A stretch of DNA of 64,000 nt from Tachypleus tridentatus (lineage: Eukaryota; Arthropoda; Merostomata; Xiphosura; Limulidae): the NCBI RefSeq assembly GCF_004210375.1, contig NC_134833.1, forward strand, positions 147,800,127 to 147,864,126. The letters are read 5' to 3'. Positions 11,597 through 20,952 of this stretch are shown piece by piece. The notes under the pieces were generated by a model. It saw nothing but the letters and a program-made list of their open reading frames with translations, ran no database searches and was not told the DNA's origin. Each line of letters starts with the position of its first letter. Position 1 is the stretch's first letter. Both the position numbers and the translations under genes were made by a program.

Positions 11597-13816
11597 CAGT
11601 AGCGAAACCCAGGGTTTGGTGAGTCACTCTCAGGTGTTCGTCGAAGGTCAAAACACACACAATGTGTGTGTGTCCATTCTGTTCATTCCACTCGTATGAT
11701 TCGTGACGTCATGCCCACTTGAACATCATTGGCTGCGGCTGATCACGTCACATCACTTGGCCTTAATGTCTGTGCTGCAGGGAACTTCGAGCGCTTAGTA
11801 GTCGACTTGTGACTGTAGTAATCGTGCGTCATTTTTTAATGTTTTTCCTAATCTTTTAAAACAGAAGGTGGTCGGACGAATACGTTTACAATATGGGATT
11901 CACGTGTATAACGGAACATTATGGAGGTCAGCGTCCTCAATGCATGATTTGCAATGCCAAGTTGAGCAATTCTAGTCTAGCACCGGCAAATCTAAGAGAA
12001 CACTTTCTAAAGTTGCATGGAGATGGAAAATACAAGAATACAACGCTGCTGAATTCCAGGTAAAGAGAGCCAGGTTCGATGAAAAGGCTACTTTGCCTGT
12101 TCTCGGCTTTGTATCCATCGACAAACCGATCCTCACAGCATCGTACGAAGTTTCGTATTTGATCGCAAAGCAGAGCAAACCACACACCATTGGTGAATCA
12201 CTGGTAAAACCAGCTGCGTTTAAGATGGCGAATATCATACTGGGAAAAGCTGCTGAAAATAAGTTATCCCAAATTTCTCTTTCAGATGACACCATCAGCA
12301 GCAGAATATATGACGTCCTGGCTCATGTAGTTGCAAATCTGATTTCAAGACCAGCAAAATTCAGCCTTCAACTCGACCAGACTACTGACGTTTTCAATCT
12401 AAGCCAGCTCGGTGTATTCGTGAGCTATGTGAAGAATCACGAGATAAGATATTTTTTATTTTGTAAGCCTCCTCTTACAACAACAACTAAGGCAGTCGAC
12501 GTGAAGGAACTTGTGGATGACTTCTTCAGTGACAACGATCATTCGTAGGATATGGTTTCTGCAGTTTGTTTGAACGGAGCTCCAGTCATGCTGGGACAAA
12601 ACTCTTGTTTTGGTGCACTGGTGAAAGCCGATGCACCACACATCATTGTAATGCACTGTGTTCTGCACAGGCATGCGTTGGCAACAAAACCTTGCCTTCA
12701 AAACTGTCAGAAGTATTAAAAATTGTTGTGGAATGTGTGAACTTTGTGCAAAATAGTTTCCTGAAGCAACGCATCTTCAAAGACCCATGTAATGAAATGG
12801 GATCTGAATTCAAGATACTTCTGTACCATTCTAACGATCGGTGGTTTTCCCGGGAAAGGTGCTGAATCGTGTTTTGCCATGCGTGTGAAATTAGCCCTGT
12901 TTTGCAAGAGCACCAACATTGTCATGCAGATTGCTTCGAAAAATCTGTTTATTCTCATTTTGTCGTACATGACCAATGTCATGCTGGGACAAAACTCTGG
13001 TTTTGGTGCACTTGTGAAAGGCATTTCAAAAAAGCTACCGTTATGGAAACAACGAACAGAGAATAATCACTTTGCAAACTTTCCCCAGCTGGACGACTGT
13101 GTAAGTAAGATCGAAGATGTGTCTGAAATAGGAGACATTTCTGTACTCGTGAAACTGAAGCAAGCAATTATCATGCCCTTTATGAGCTCGCAAAGTCTCT
13201 CGACGGATACTTCCCCACCAGAGTGTCATATCCAGCAAGGGTGAGACAGCCGTTCGCGTTTAGTGTTGCGAGAGCAGTTGTCAATGATGAATACCTCGAC
13301 GAAATCATTGAACTTTAGCAGAGCCAAGAGGTTCAACAGAAACTTTTCAGAACAACAACGCTTTCAACGTTCTGGTGTCACCAAATCGTAGCGTACCCTG
13401 TTATTGCTAAGAAAATAATAATCGTACCTGGAGATAATCATAACGTTTGTTACAACATATTTTGCGAGCAATCCTTTTCGAAGATGGTAGACATAAATCG
13501 TAGAAAAGGAACATACTTTGTTTCGAAAATGATGTAAGAGTGGCACTTGCCAAGATGAAGCCACGCATTTCTGAACTTGTCTCTGAAAGGCAACAGCAAA
13601 AGTCACATTGATTTGCTGTAAATATTCATTGAGTTATGTTTTTGTTTTTATGTAAAATCCATGTTTTGTTGGTTTTGTTCTTTGAACACAGTGATATTAT
13701 GTGTAACTGATGCATGGCTCATTTTGTGCATTAGTAAAATATCTACTTATGTTAAGTATATTTTATTTTTCCAATTACGAAGGGTTCAGTACCTCTAACA
13801 AGGTTAAGAACCACTA
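11597..13816 (+). mobile_element. ZBED-type hAT element with 8-bp target duplication, unit 1
   Basis: The element starts cagtagcgaaaccc and ends ggttaagaaccacta, the reverse complement of a CAGTGG-like hAT terminus. It is flanked by cactaaag (11589-11596) and cacaaaag (13817-13824). An 8-bp target duplication is the hAT hallmark, and unit 3 retains the undamaged right copy cactaaag at 51002-51009. The left end contains a near-perfect CA/TG palindrome near 11650-11672. Confidence 0.8.
11863..13611 (+). pseudogene. ZBED/SCAND3-like hAT transposase relic, unit 1
   Basis: Translates in mixed frames to the ZBED5/FAM200/SCAND3-like lineage of hAT transposases. The order is: an N-terminal BED finger (PQCMICNAKLSNSSLAP then LREHFLKLHG, a C-x2-C...H-x4-H pattern); the conserved PVLGFVSIDKPILTASYEV block; an RNase H-like start around SLQLDQTTD; DGAPVMLG-like sequence; HCVLHRHALAT; and near the end a CEQSFSKM hAT C-terminal motif with SERQQQKSH and stop. 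The start codon is missing (unit 3 keeps MSSKHRKWSDE). A stop follows codon EFQ near 12060 and many later breaks exist. At 12971-13020 a 43-bp block has been copied in from 12585-12627, replacing the DIFNAFSHLNQQM region that unit 2 retains. Confidence 0.85.
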
Positions 13817-13824
13817 CACAAAAG

Positions 13825-14881
13825 TAAGTAGACATTTTTCTCTGAGGTTTAGGAAACGTTCGAATCACGAAATATTATAGACCTTCAATTGTAACCTCCT
13901 AGTACTTAACCATTGACCGTCAACAATACTGAATTAACGTGTCTCAAAAGTAGTTTAGAAGATGTAATTTAATTAGGAACAATAAAATGGTATATTGTTT
14001 TAACAGTTTGTGTGTGGATATGGAAAATGTTAAATGCATAGTTTGTGAAAAAAATCTCATGTGAAATATGCTCATTATTTTCTAGTTGATTGGTTTGTAT
14101 CTCTATTCAGATGTGGAAGAAATCATGAGCGTATGGATACTGACAGCATTTAATGAACATTTTATGGAATTCGTTATGAAAAATTTATAAAAATATAAAT
14201 AAACTCACGTTTTACATATCGTAAATGTAAATTTATCATACCAATACTTTATTATTACAGTTACTTTAGAAGCTATCAATACTCAAGTTAGATATGCCAT
14301 TAACGTTCCTAAAAACTAAAGAGAGTAACACTTGAATTTGTCTATTTTAAATTAAATTTTTTGAGATCCAAAACTAATATCCCAGTTTGAAACATCAAGT
14401 AGTTTGTAAACACTCTTAAACATATGGTGTAGCTTCAGTTGTTTCATGGTAGTTTAGTTTTGTTGAACCGCAGAATCAAAAATGAAAACATTCTCACATT
14501 TACAGCGTATAACTGTATTAAAAAATTTACGAACTTTAAGAGGGTATGCAGTCTAGCTTTCGAAAAACTTTTTTATTTTATGAATCTGTCGATTTATTCA
14601 TTCCAGGATGTTAAAATTGATAATTACGTTTATCTGCAATTACAAAGGAAGCTTCATGTACATCTCAAACTTTTACTCCTTTTAATGTCAGTTCATGAGT
14701 GTCTATTTGGTTAAATTATTTTTATCATTATTTTGTACTGGTTAAACAACGCAGTTTGGTTAGATTCAGTAATGTTTAGAACAGTGATGGGATTCAAATA
14801 TTTTAACAACCAATTATATGTCGCGTTACACACCACAATTTTGTGTGATTAAAAATAACAAAAATATCTTACTCAAATAAT
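13825..14881. other. Spacer with inverted PHD-like scrap, unit 1
   Basis: AT-rich sequence. At about 14010-14060 it contains the start of a small Cys-containing ORF (MENVKCIVCEKN) that is cut short where a roughly 50-bp segment (14065-14112) is inverted relative to unit 3. A 91-residue plus-strand ORF at 14439-14714 recurs in unit 2 but is broken in unit 3 and resembles nothing I know. Confidence 0.4.
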
Positions 14882-15377
14882 TTATTCAGCATGCTTTAAA
14901 TATTTCCAAATTACAACTTGATTATCATTAAAATCTTTATTCCTTCCACGCTTGAACCCGTTGTCATCAGCTGTGTGTATTTTCATAGCCAAATTTTTAC
15001 TGGAAAAGTGGGATTCTGTGAGACTGAATTCATACAATTTATCAGCGTCTTTCCAAGGCAACAACTTTATCAGTACTTCAAAACCCTGGTTGAAGTATGT
15101 TTACCTGTTCATGAATTTTATTGTCATTTTCTTGTGCATTGTTTGTTAATTTTAAGCGAGCAAAATTCGTAGTATTTCTCATCGCCATTTGAGTTTTATG
15201 ATACATAGATGGTATCACCAGAGATACCGAGTGTATTTTCATCGTGTGTGTGTGTTGTTGCATAAACAGCCACACTAGGTTTTTTGTGTGTACAAATTCA
15301 TGATTATAGGTTTCTAGTGCCTTATACTTACTTCTGTTCCAATGCGAATCATGTAGATTCAGATGATAAATATTCAT
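14882..15377 (-). pseudogene. hAT C-terminal fragment (third lineage), unit 1, dimerisation core deleted
   Basis: The minus strand gives a chain ending EVLIKLLPWKDADKLYEF joined directly to a C-terminal tail with AMKIHTADDNGFKRGRNK. Unit 3 has about 250 extra bases between these two parts, encoding the typical hAT dimerisation core, so the core has been deleted here. The best guess is the KIAA1586-like branch of hAT transposases, from the SSAEAEKGFS motif seen in unit 3. This is a fragment only; no N-terminal zinc finger or catalytic part is recognised. Confidence 0.55.
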
Positions 15378-15439
15378 GTTGCTGGGGTTCCAATTCCAAT
15401 GGTGATCTGCAAGCTACCCAAATCTTTAATGAAATGTAA

Positions 15440-16240
15440 TAGTGGCAAATGTACATGTTGATATATAGGAGACAGTAAACTACATTTTTAATGATTAACT
15501 GTATGATGATAGATTCGACACCAGCCAGAATTCATGACAGTCAGGTGAATTTAAAAGCTAAAAACTTAAGCTACATGCTAAGAACTTAACTATTTGTTTT
15601 ATTAAAAACAGATGACTACTCAAAAAGACAGTTATTGGTGAGTGGAGACAAAGAGAAGAAATTCCTTCAGGTTTCATAAAACCTCCAGTGGTTTATTAAA
15701 GGCGTAAATTTAATAAAGACTCGATAGAGCTATTTTAGAAAATCTTTTCGCACCAAATATTTATAATTTCATGAAACAGGTTTCGTGTAGTTTTATAAAA
15801 AAAATTCGTTAGAATTACAACCACCTGTATAAAATGTAATAGTGTTATATTCTACAATATTTTCCTACTTCATTTATAAAATTATTTCTAGAGTTTTCGA
15901 GATTTGTTTCAAAACTCTAATACATATTGGTAATGAAAGTATCAAGGAGTTTTGAACAATATTAATCTTGACTATATCACTTTTGCGCGAAATTATTTTT
16001 TGAAACTTTTTAAATCAAAACGTGTAAATTCTTTAGATCCTGAGTTTTGAAGAGTGAAACTCATTGTTTGGTATTATTTCTGTTGATTTTCTCAACTTTG
16101 ATTTTTACTTTTAAATTGTATTTTAAAACGTGGGTAATAACTGGAATTTATATGTTCAACCTGGTAAAACTGATGCCGCAGAACCTTTATGTAGCAATTT
16201 ATTTTATTGGACATTTGGTGAAATTATTATTACCCTGTTT
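15440..16240. other. AT-rich spacer, unit 1
   Basis: About 0.8 kb with A/T runs and no open frame conserved between units. I see nothing functional in it. Confidence 0.5.
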
Positions 16241-16248
16241 TCTATTTG

Positions 16249-16475
16249 GGAGGGGACCGCTTAGCCAGGAAGATAAGGCACTCGACTCGCCATTTCAGTC
16301 GTGGGGGCGTTATAATGTTAAGGTGAATCCCACTGTTCGTTGTTAAAAGAGTAGCCCAAGAGTTGGTGGTGGGTGGTGATGACTACCTGCTTTCCCTCTA
16401 CTGTTACACTGCCAAATTAGAGATGGCTAACGCAGAAAACCCTCGAGTAGCTTTGCACGAAATTCCAAACAAACC
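16249..16475 (+). mobile_element. tRNA-derived SINE, head-deleted, unit 1
   Basis: Same SINE family as at 4767-5042, in the opposite orientation. The left end is tRNA-like (tagccaggaagataaggcac) but jumps from actcg straight to the cagtcgtgggggcgttataatg body, so the B box is missing. The body through agagtagcccaagagttggtgg to gaaattccaaacaaacc matches the other SINE. All three full units share it with the same internal deletion, so it predates the duplications. Confidence 0.8.
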
Positions 16476-16555
16476 AAAATCTTCTGGGGTGATTGGGGAG
16501 AGGGCATTTGTGAAAGTAACATTTTTAGTTATAGTATGATTGCATCTTATTAAAT

Positions 16556-16760
16556 AATCAAATTTTGACTTTTTGTTACATGTTTGCATCCTTGATTGAT
16601 CAAATTTGGACTGTATTAATTGTTTTGTTACCTTCTTATATCTTTTTCAATCAAAGTTACTGTTTTGTAACCTTTTACTTTATATTTGCTATCAAAATTC
16701 TGCATTTCGTTACACACTTCTACTCTATGCCTAAAACGTTAACCTTCTGTTTCGTAATTT
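16556..16760 (+). repeat. Degenerate pyrimidine-rich minisatellite, unit 1
   Basis: Four or five loose copies of a roughly 45-50-bp motif with ttTTGTtac, ctt-rich and caaa-t-tg blocks. It creates a hydrophobic 65-residue open frame in all three units (16565, 34818, 54028). The frame looks like a by-product of the T-rich repeat. Low certainty. Confidence 0.3.
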
Positions 16761-17232
16761 AGAGTTTTTTCAATGGAAAGTTTCTGCTTTAAACTTTCTT
16801 ATATACCTTGAGAATCAGTAATTGACTATATCCCTTATTTAAATAGTTTGAATAAAAGTTCACAAAAGTGTCTTTTTGTGTTGAGATTTTTAAAATTCAC
16901 AGTTGAAGTCTTCTCAGCTGCTGGGATTTTTTGGACCCCAACACTTTATCTTCAGTTACCTGTTTGCAAATGTTGTTGCACAAAGAAATGGCGAATATTT
17001 CATTATCAACAAACTCAAGCGTTATCTAATGAAAAGGAATTATGTAAATTCATGTTTCCACTTTCTCGTGGTTTATTAAAAGCTGCGTGAAAGTCCATCG
17101 TTTTAAAGAAATGTTTAGATCTGTCTTTGACCTCAGATTTGAGAAATATAACTATCTTTTACTGCCAAGTAATATAGGAGCGACTGGTAAGGTTAATGGG
17201 TTTATAAAGAAAGTGAGTGACATAATCGTATT

Positions 17233-19052
17233 TTCTATAATGTAAAAGTTGTCAAGTAATGGTGTGCTGAGCCATTACCTGTGATCCTTCTGGGGGCTGC
17301 AAATGCGTGGTAGTTCAATAGGCACCAGATCTAGAGAAGTTACCTTTTTCTCAGCTTCATCAAATATCTTGTTGAAATTTTCCTCTGTTCGCAATACCCG
17401 CAATTGCTCAACTGTCATTGCAAATGCTTCAATCATGACAGATACTGTCGCTGATTTTGCTTGGAATGCACGATATTATTCCTCTAATGCAGCTGATGGA
17501 TGCTGAGCCATCAACAATCCTAAAATTGTTTTCCTTTGTCAAATCTGTCCAACAGACCTTGTGCTTTAACTGCTAGATCTGATTTTTCATTTGCTAATTC
17601 AGACAAAGAATCAACAATGTCACTGTAGTGATCATTAGCACATGCAATTGCAGATAGACGGCACAACCAGCGTGTTGGACACAGTGAGCGGATGAATTTA
17701 AGTGGACCATTGTGGCTGTCTGACCATACAATATTTTCAAAGATTGTCTTATATTTCCCTGACCTCTGAAGCAAGACACGAAGTTCATGTACCTACTGGA
17801 TAGAATCTCGAACACATTCACAAGCTTCAACTGCATGCTGCATGGTTAAAAAACACCTTGTGTGCTACGCAGTGAAAAAAACAAAGCTGACAGTTGCTTC
17901 TCTTTTATTTTTGCCTGGCATCCACTGTACGAACCAGTCATGTTGGCGGCTCCATCATAAGTTTGTGCTTTTAATCCTGACAGTGGTAAATTGAGTTTAC
18001 TCTGTACATCAAGTAGAGTCGAGGATATTGTTTCACCAGTTGTATTGGAAACACTGTACAAACCTAGAAATATCTCATGGACGTCAAGGTTTTCATCTAC
18101 GTATCGTACACATATTGCTTCCTGTTCGGCACCTGTGACATCTTGAGTGCCATCAACCATTAATGCAAAGATTTTACTTTGCAGCACTTTGTGTGCTATG
18201 TTCCTCAGTATTTGATGGCTGAACATTTCCATTATTTCACTCTGAGCCTGGGGTGATGTGATTGTGGTTTTCTTTGACAAGTAGGCCGTCAGCTCAGGAT
18301 TTCCTCTTCCAGGAGCATCATTAACTGCAGGAAGTTCCCTCCGTATCAGTATGTCCACGTAATGCTAAACCTTGACGCAGAAAGAAACGTAAACTTCTGA
18401 ATATTTTGGCTAGACTTCTTTTGTATTCATCCTGCTGCTTCTTTTTTCCATCACGTAGCTGGACAGTCACTGGAGTTACATCAAGTGAAGCTTCTGGAGA
18501 TATAGCGAATCTGTGCTGAGAGGAGGATTGGTGTTCGTTGAATTTCTGTTTTGCCTTTATCCAGTTGCAAAAACCGGTGGATATGAAGGTATACTCGACT
18601 GACCTCTCCAATTTCCTTGTAAAAAGGCCTCTATTTTTCGCCTTGGCACAATGAAAGCATATGACGTTTTGAGTCTGATTGTCTAAGTGCAGCCATGGGA
18701 ACGCATCAAACCACTTGGCCTGGAAGTTGATATTTTGAAATTTTGCTTTCTGTAGTTGTATTAGTTGTGCGTCTGGATGATATGGCTTTTCACACTGTAT
18801 CAGTGGAGTGTCAGATTTTTCAATACTGCACAAACTAGTTTCACAACTATCTGGTGGTTCATGATGTGCAATAGTTGCACAAGCATTTTCAGACCCGTCC
18901 TCTAATGAACATGGTATTTCCTCTGTATGGCAAGTTTCTATTCCTTCGCTTAAGGTTGTTGGATTATCTGCATCTGCACTGTCACTTGTAGTACCACTAA
19001 CTGACTTGTAGAACTGTCTAATATCGGAACCTTTCAGACGCATGCTTGTCAT
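17233..19052 (-). pseudogene. ZMYM1-like (TTF finger + DUF4371) transposase relic, unit 1
   Basis: The minus-strand ORF starts MTSMRLKGSDIRQFYKSV. It runs 243 codons to a frameshift near 18325 and resumes at NPELTAYLSKKT. Features in order: a Ser/Thr/acidic N-terminal region (residues 1-110); a TTF-type finger with VICFHCAKAKNRGLF and FCNWIKAKQKFNEHQ; DVTPVTVQL; then the DUF4371 region with KIFALMVDGTQDVTG, AICVRYVDENLDVHE and AQTYDGAANM. After another break comes CPTRWLCRLSAIACAND. These are features of ZMYM1-like domesticated or free hAT transposases. Translation stops after SPPRRITGNGSAHHY near 17240 with no hAT dimerisation domain. At least three frame breaks and a missing C-terminus make it a relic. 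Confidence 0.8.
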
Positions 19053-19079
19053 AATTCGAATCTGTTTCCCAGATGACTC

Positions 19080-20695
19080 AACAGGCTAAAATACAGCCTT
19101 TATTGAAAAACTCTAACGTACAACAAACGAAGATAGAATAGAATGGAAGTAGGACAGAACTGTACAATGTATTTAAGACGAACGCGCGAACCTCACAGTG
19201 ACTACCCAGCCGACAGACCGCCTGGGTATCGCAGTGACAATAATGTGTGCGAGTTAAAACACAAGTAATTGCAAGTTTCTCGAAAAAATACTTAAACAAT
19301 CACAAATATATTATATTCCTGTTAAAACTCATCAAAAGACAAACACGTTGTAATACAATGTCTATAAGCACGTCTATTAAATAAAAACACGTAAACAAAA
19401 ACTAGCAATACAATTAGAGAAGAGACTTCAGGCCGTTGAAATCGCTCCTTTTGTGTTCTAATTATACAAGAAAATACAATATTTTTACTATCTATGATAA
19501 GAGAATATATTGTTCTTTTACCATAAAGCACCAGCACTTTATTAGATGGCGGTGATAATCTGAAATTTCATGGATTATTGAGGGCTAGAAACACAGGTCT
19601 AATGAGCCCTGTTGTAAAATCGAGGCTCAGACTAAAGGTAGCGGAGGGTGTTGATGTAAGGCGCGTCTGGATCCGAGCTGCCCGAACCTGTCGTTAACTG
19701 TACACTAAATGTACTCTATGGTCAGCGCCTTCAGCAGCTAAGGAGGGTAAGGCGTTCGACAATAAAATCGGCTAGACATGCATAAGAACAAATGGCGTAG
19801 GAAATACGCTAAAAGCTACAAATGGCCTGCCAGATCTAGATCACAAAAGAATACGCTTGAGAGTAATATTTTCGAATTTCATGCTCTGTTCAATCTGTTG
19901 TGATAAAAAATTTACTTTATCTTACACTACGTACAAGGCGTAGGTAGATTTTGTGATAGTACTTGCAAGCCTTGCATGTATACTTTGACCTACTGACTGA
20001 TACTTGCGAACTATCACTTGGATCGAAAAGTTTAGAAGTACGCCTATATTAAAGATGTACATTTTGACTACTGATAAAGCCTACATCCAGGCCTAATTAT
20101 GTAATTCGATTGGTAAGAACACGAGAATCACAAGAACAAACACACAATTTGTAGTCATATGATGCAATAAAACAATTCAACAGACAAATCTATAGGGGGG
20201 GGATCATTATATGCACCCTACCCCCACCTAAAATGAAGGGGAGGATGTATACCCTATACCCCCAGGATCTACGCACTTGTCCATGGGACTTGTGTATCTC
20301 TATGAAATTTCGCAAACTCTCACCATACATTATAAGTATTTCAACTGACAGTTAATGATTCAATAAAGGATCATGAGCATTGAATCGAACATGTTGTCAT
20401 CATTTATGCGATAAAAATGTTACATACAAAGCTAGTTTTATTTGAATGTAATACTATTTAGTAGCAAAACAAATTAATAATCACAAAATAAACAAACACG
20501 TATTACGACTATAGGTTTGGAAGCGTGTGTTTAGGACACCAGTGAACATCGGTCAAGTTCCTTTCAGCTATCACCTGTCCAGTAGAGTCTAGAAAGCACA
20601 AGCAATGCATTCCCGATTCCTGGTCACACAGTTAAATGTCCCAAATAAAAATTAAGGTCTGCCCCAAGGGGAGTTCAGGGTGTAAGGTCTTTCTT
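19080..20695. other. Right spacer, unit 1
   Basis: AT-rich with a moderately GC-rich patch near 19610-19760 (aggcgcgtctggatccgagc). A G-run/C-run stretch lies at 20192-20265 (ggggggggatc then ccctacccccacc). At 20281-20352 there is an 85-bp block that is a diverged copy of the one at the start of the next unit (20946-21016). No gene recognised. Confidence 0.4.
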
Positions 20696-20702
20696 TCTCC
20701 TT

Positions 20703-20708
20703 TATATA
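20703..20708 (+). promoter_or_regulatory. TATA-like box before a possible signal-peptide exon
   Basis: TATATA inside ctcctttatataggttag, 39 bp before the ATG at 20747. It is preserved at 38592 and 58212. The spacing allows only a very short 5' UTR. Tentative. Confidence 0.3.
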
Positions 20709-20746
20709 GGTTAGCTAAAAACTGGGGGAAAACATTATCGTTTTTA

Positions 20747-20798
20747 ATGACGCTTCCATACATGGCACTGCTAGTAGCAGTTTTCACATATTTGTACA
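20747..20798 (+). CDS. Possible first exon encoding a signal peptide (gene reading into unit 2)
   Basis: The ATG opens MTLPYMALLVAVFTYLY, a plausible hydrophobic signal peptide, and the frame closes soon after a donor-like cagtaaaa at 20797-20804. The exon would end in phase 1. A phase-compatible continuation is 21015-21169 after an acag acceptor, giving a two-Cys product of about 68 residues; the acceptor lacks a good pyrimidine tract. The unit 3 copy (58265) keeps the ATG; the unit 2 copy (38634) has ATT. No homologue is recognised and it may not be a gene. Confidence 0.25.
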
Positions 20799-20952
20799 GT
20801 AAAATAGCCATGTTTTTTTAAGGAATCGTTCAATAACATTCTTATGTATTTCTGTATTTAATCATCTCTTCCACAAAATATTAAGAGTGTCAGTAAAACA
20901 TTAACAAAAGCATACTTACTCTGAAGATCCCGAGAGCACTGAATCCATAGGA

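Larger units (their letters stand above)
1..20952 (+). repeat. Tandem unit 1 (about 21 kb)
   Basis: First of four head-to-tail copies of the same locus. The opening motif cttgtgta followed by a gcaacttctcagg block recurs at 20953, 38840 and 58470, and the order of all later elements repeats. The true 5' boundary of the unit is unknown; position 1 is only where the window begins. Unit 1 carries the longest 60-bp array (28 repeats) and the most complete ZBED-type hAT element. Confidence 0.9.

Noticed and set aside
14439..14714. 91-residue plus-strand ORF shared by units 1 and 2
   Set aside because: Broken in unit 3. Nearly all changes between units 1 and 2 alter the amino acid. No leader or domain.
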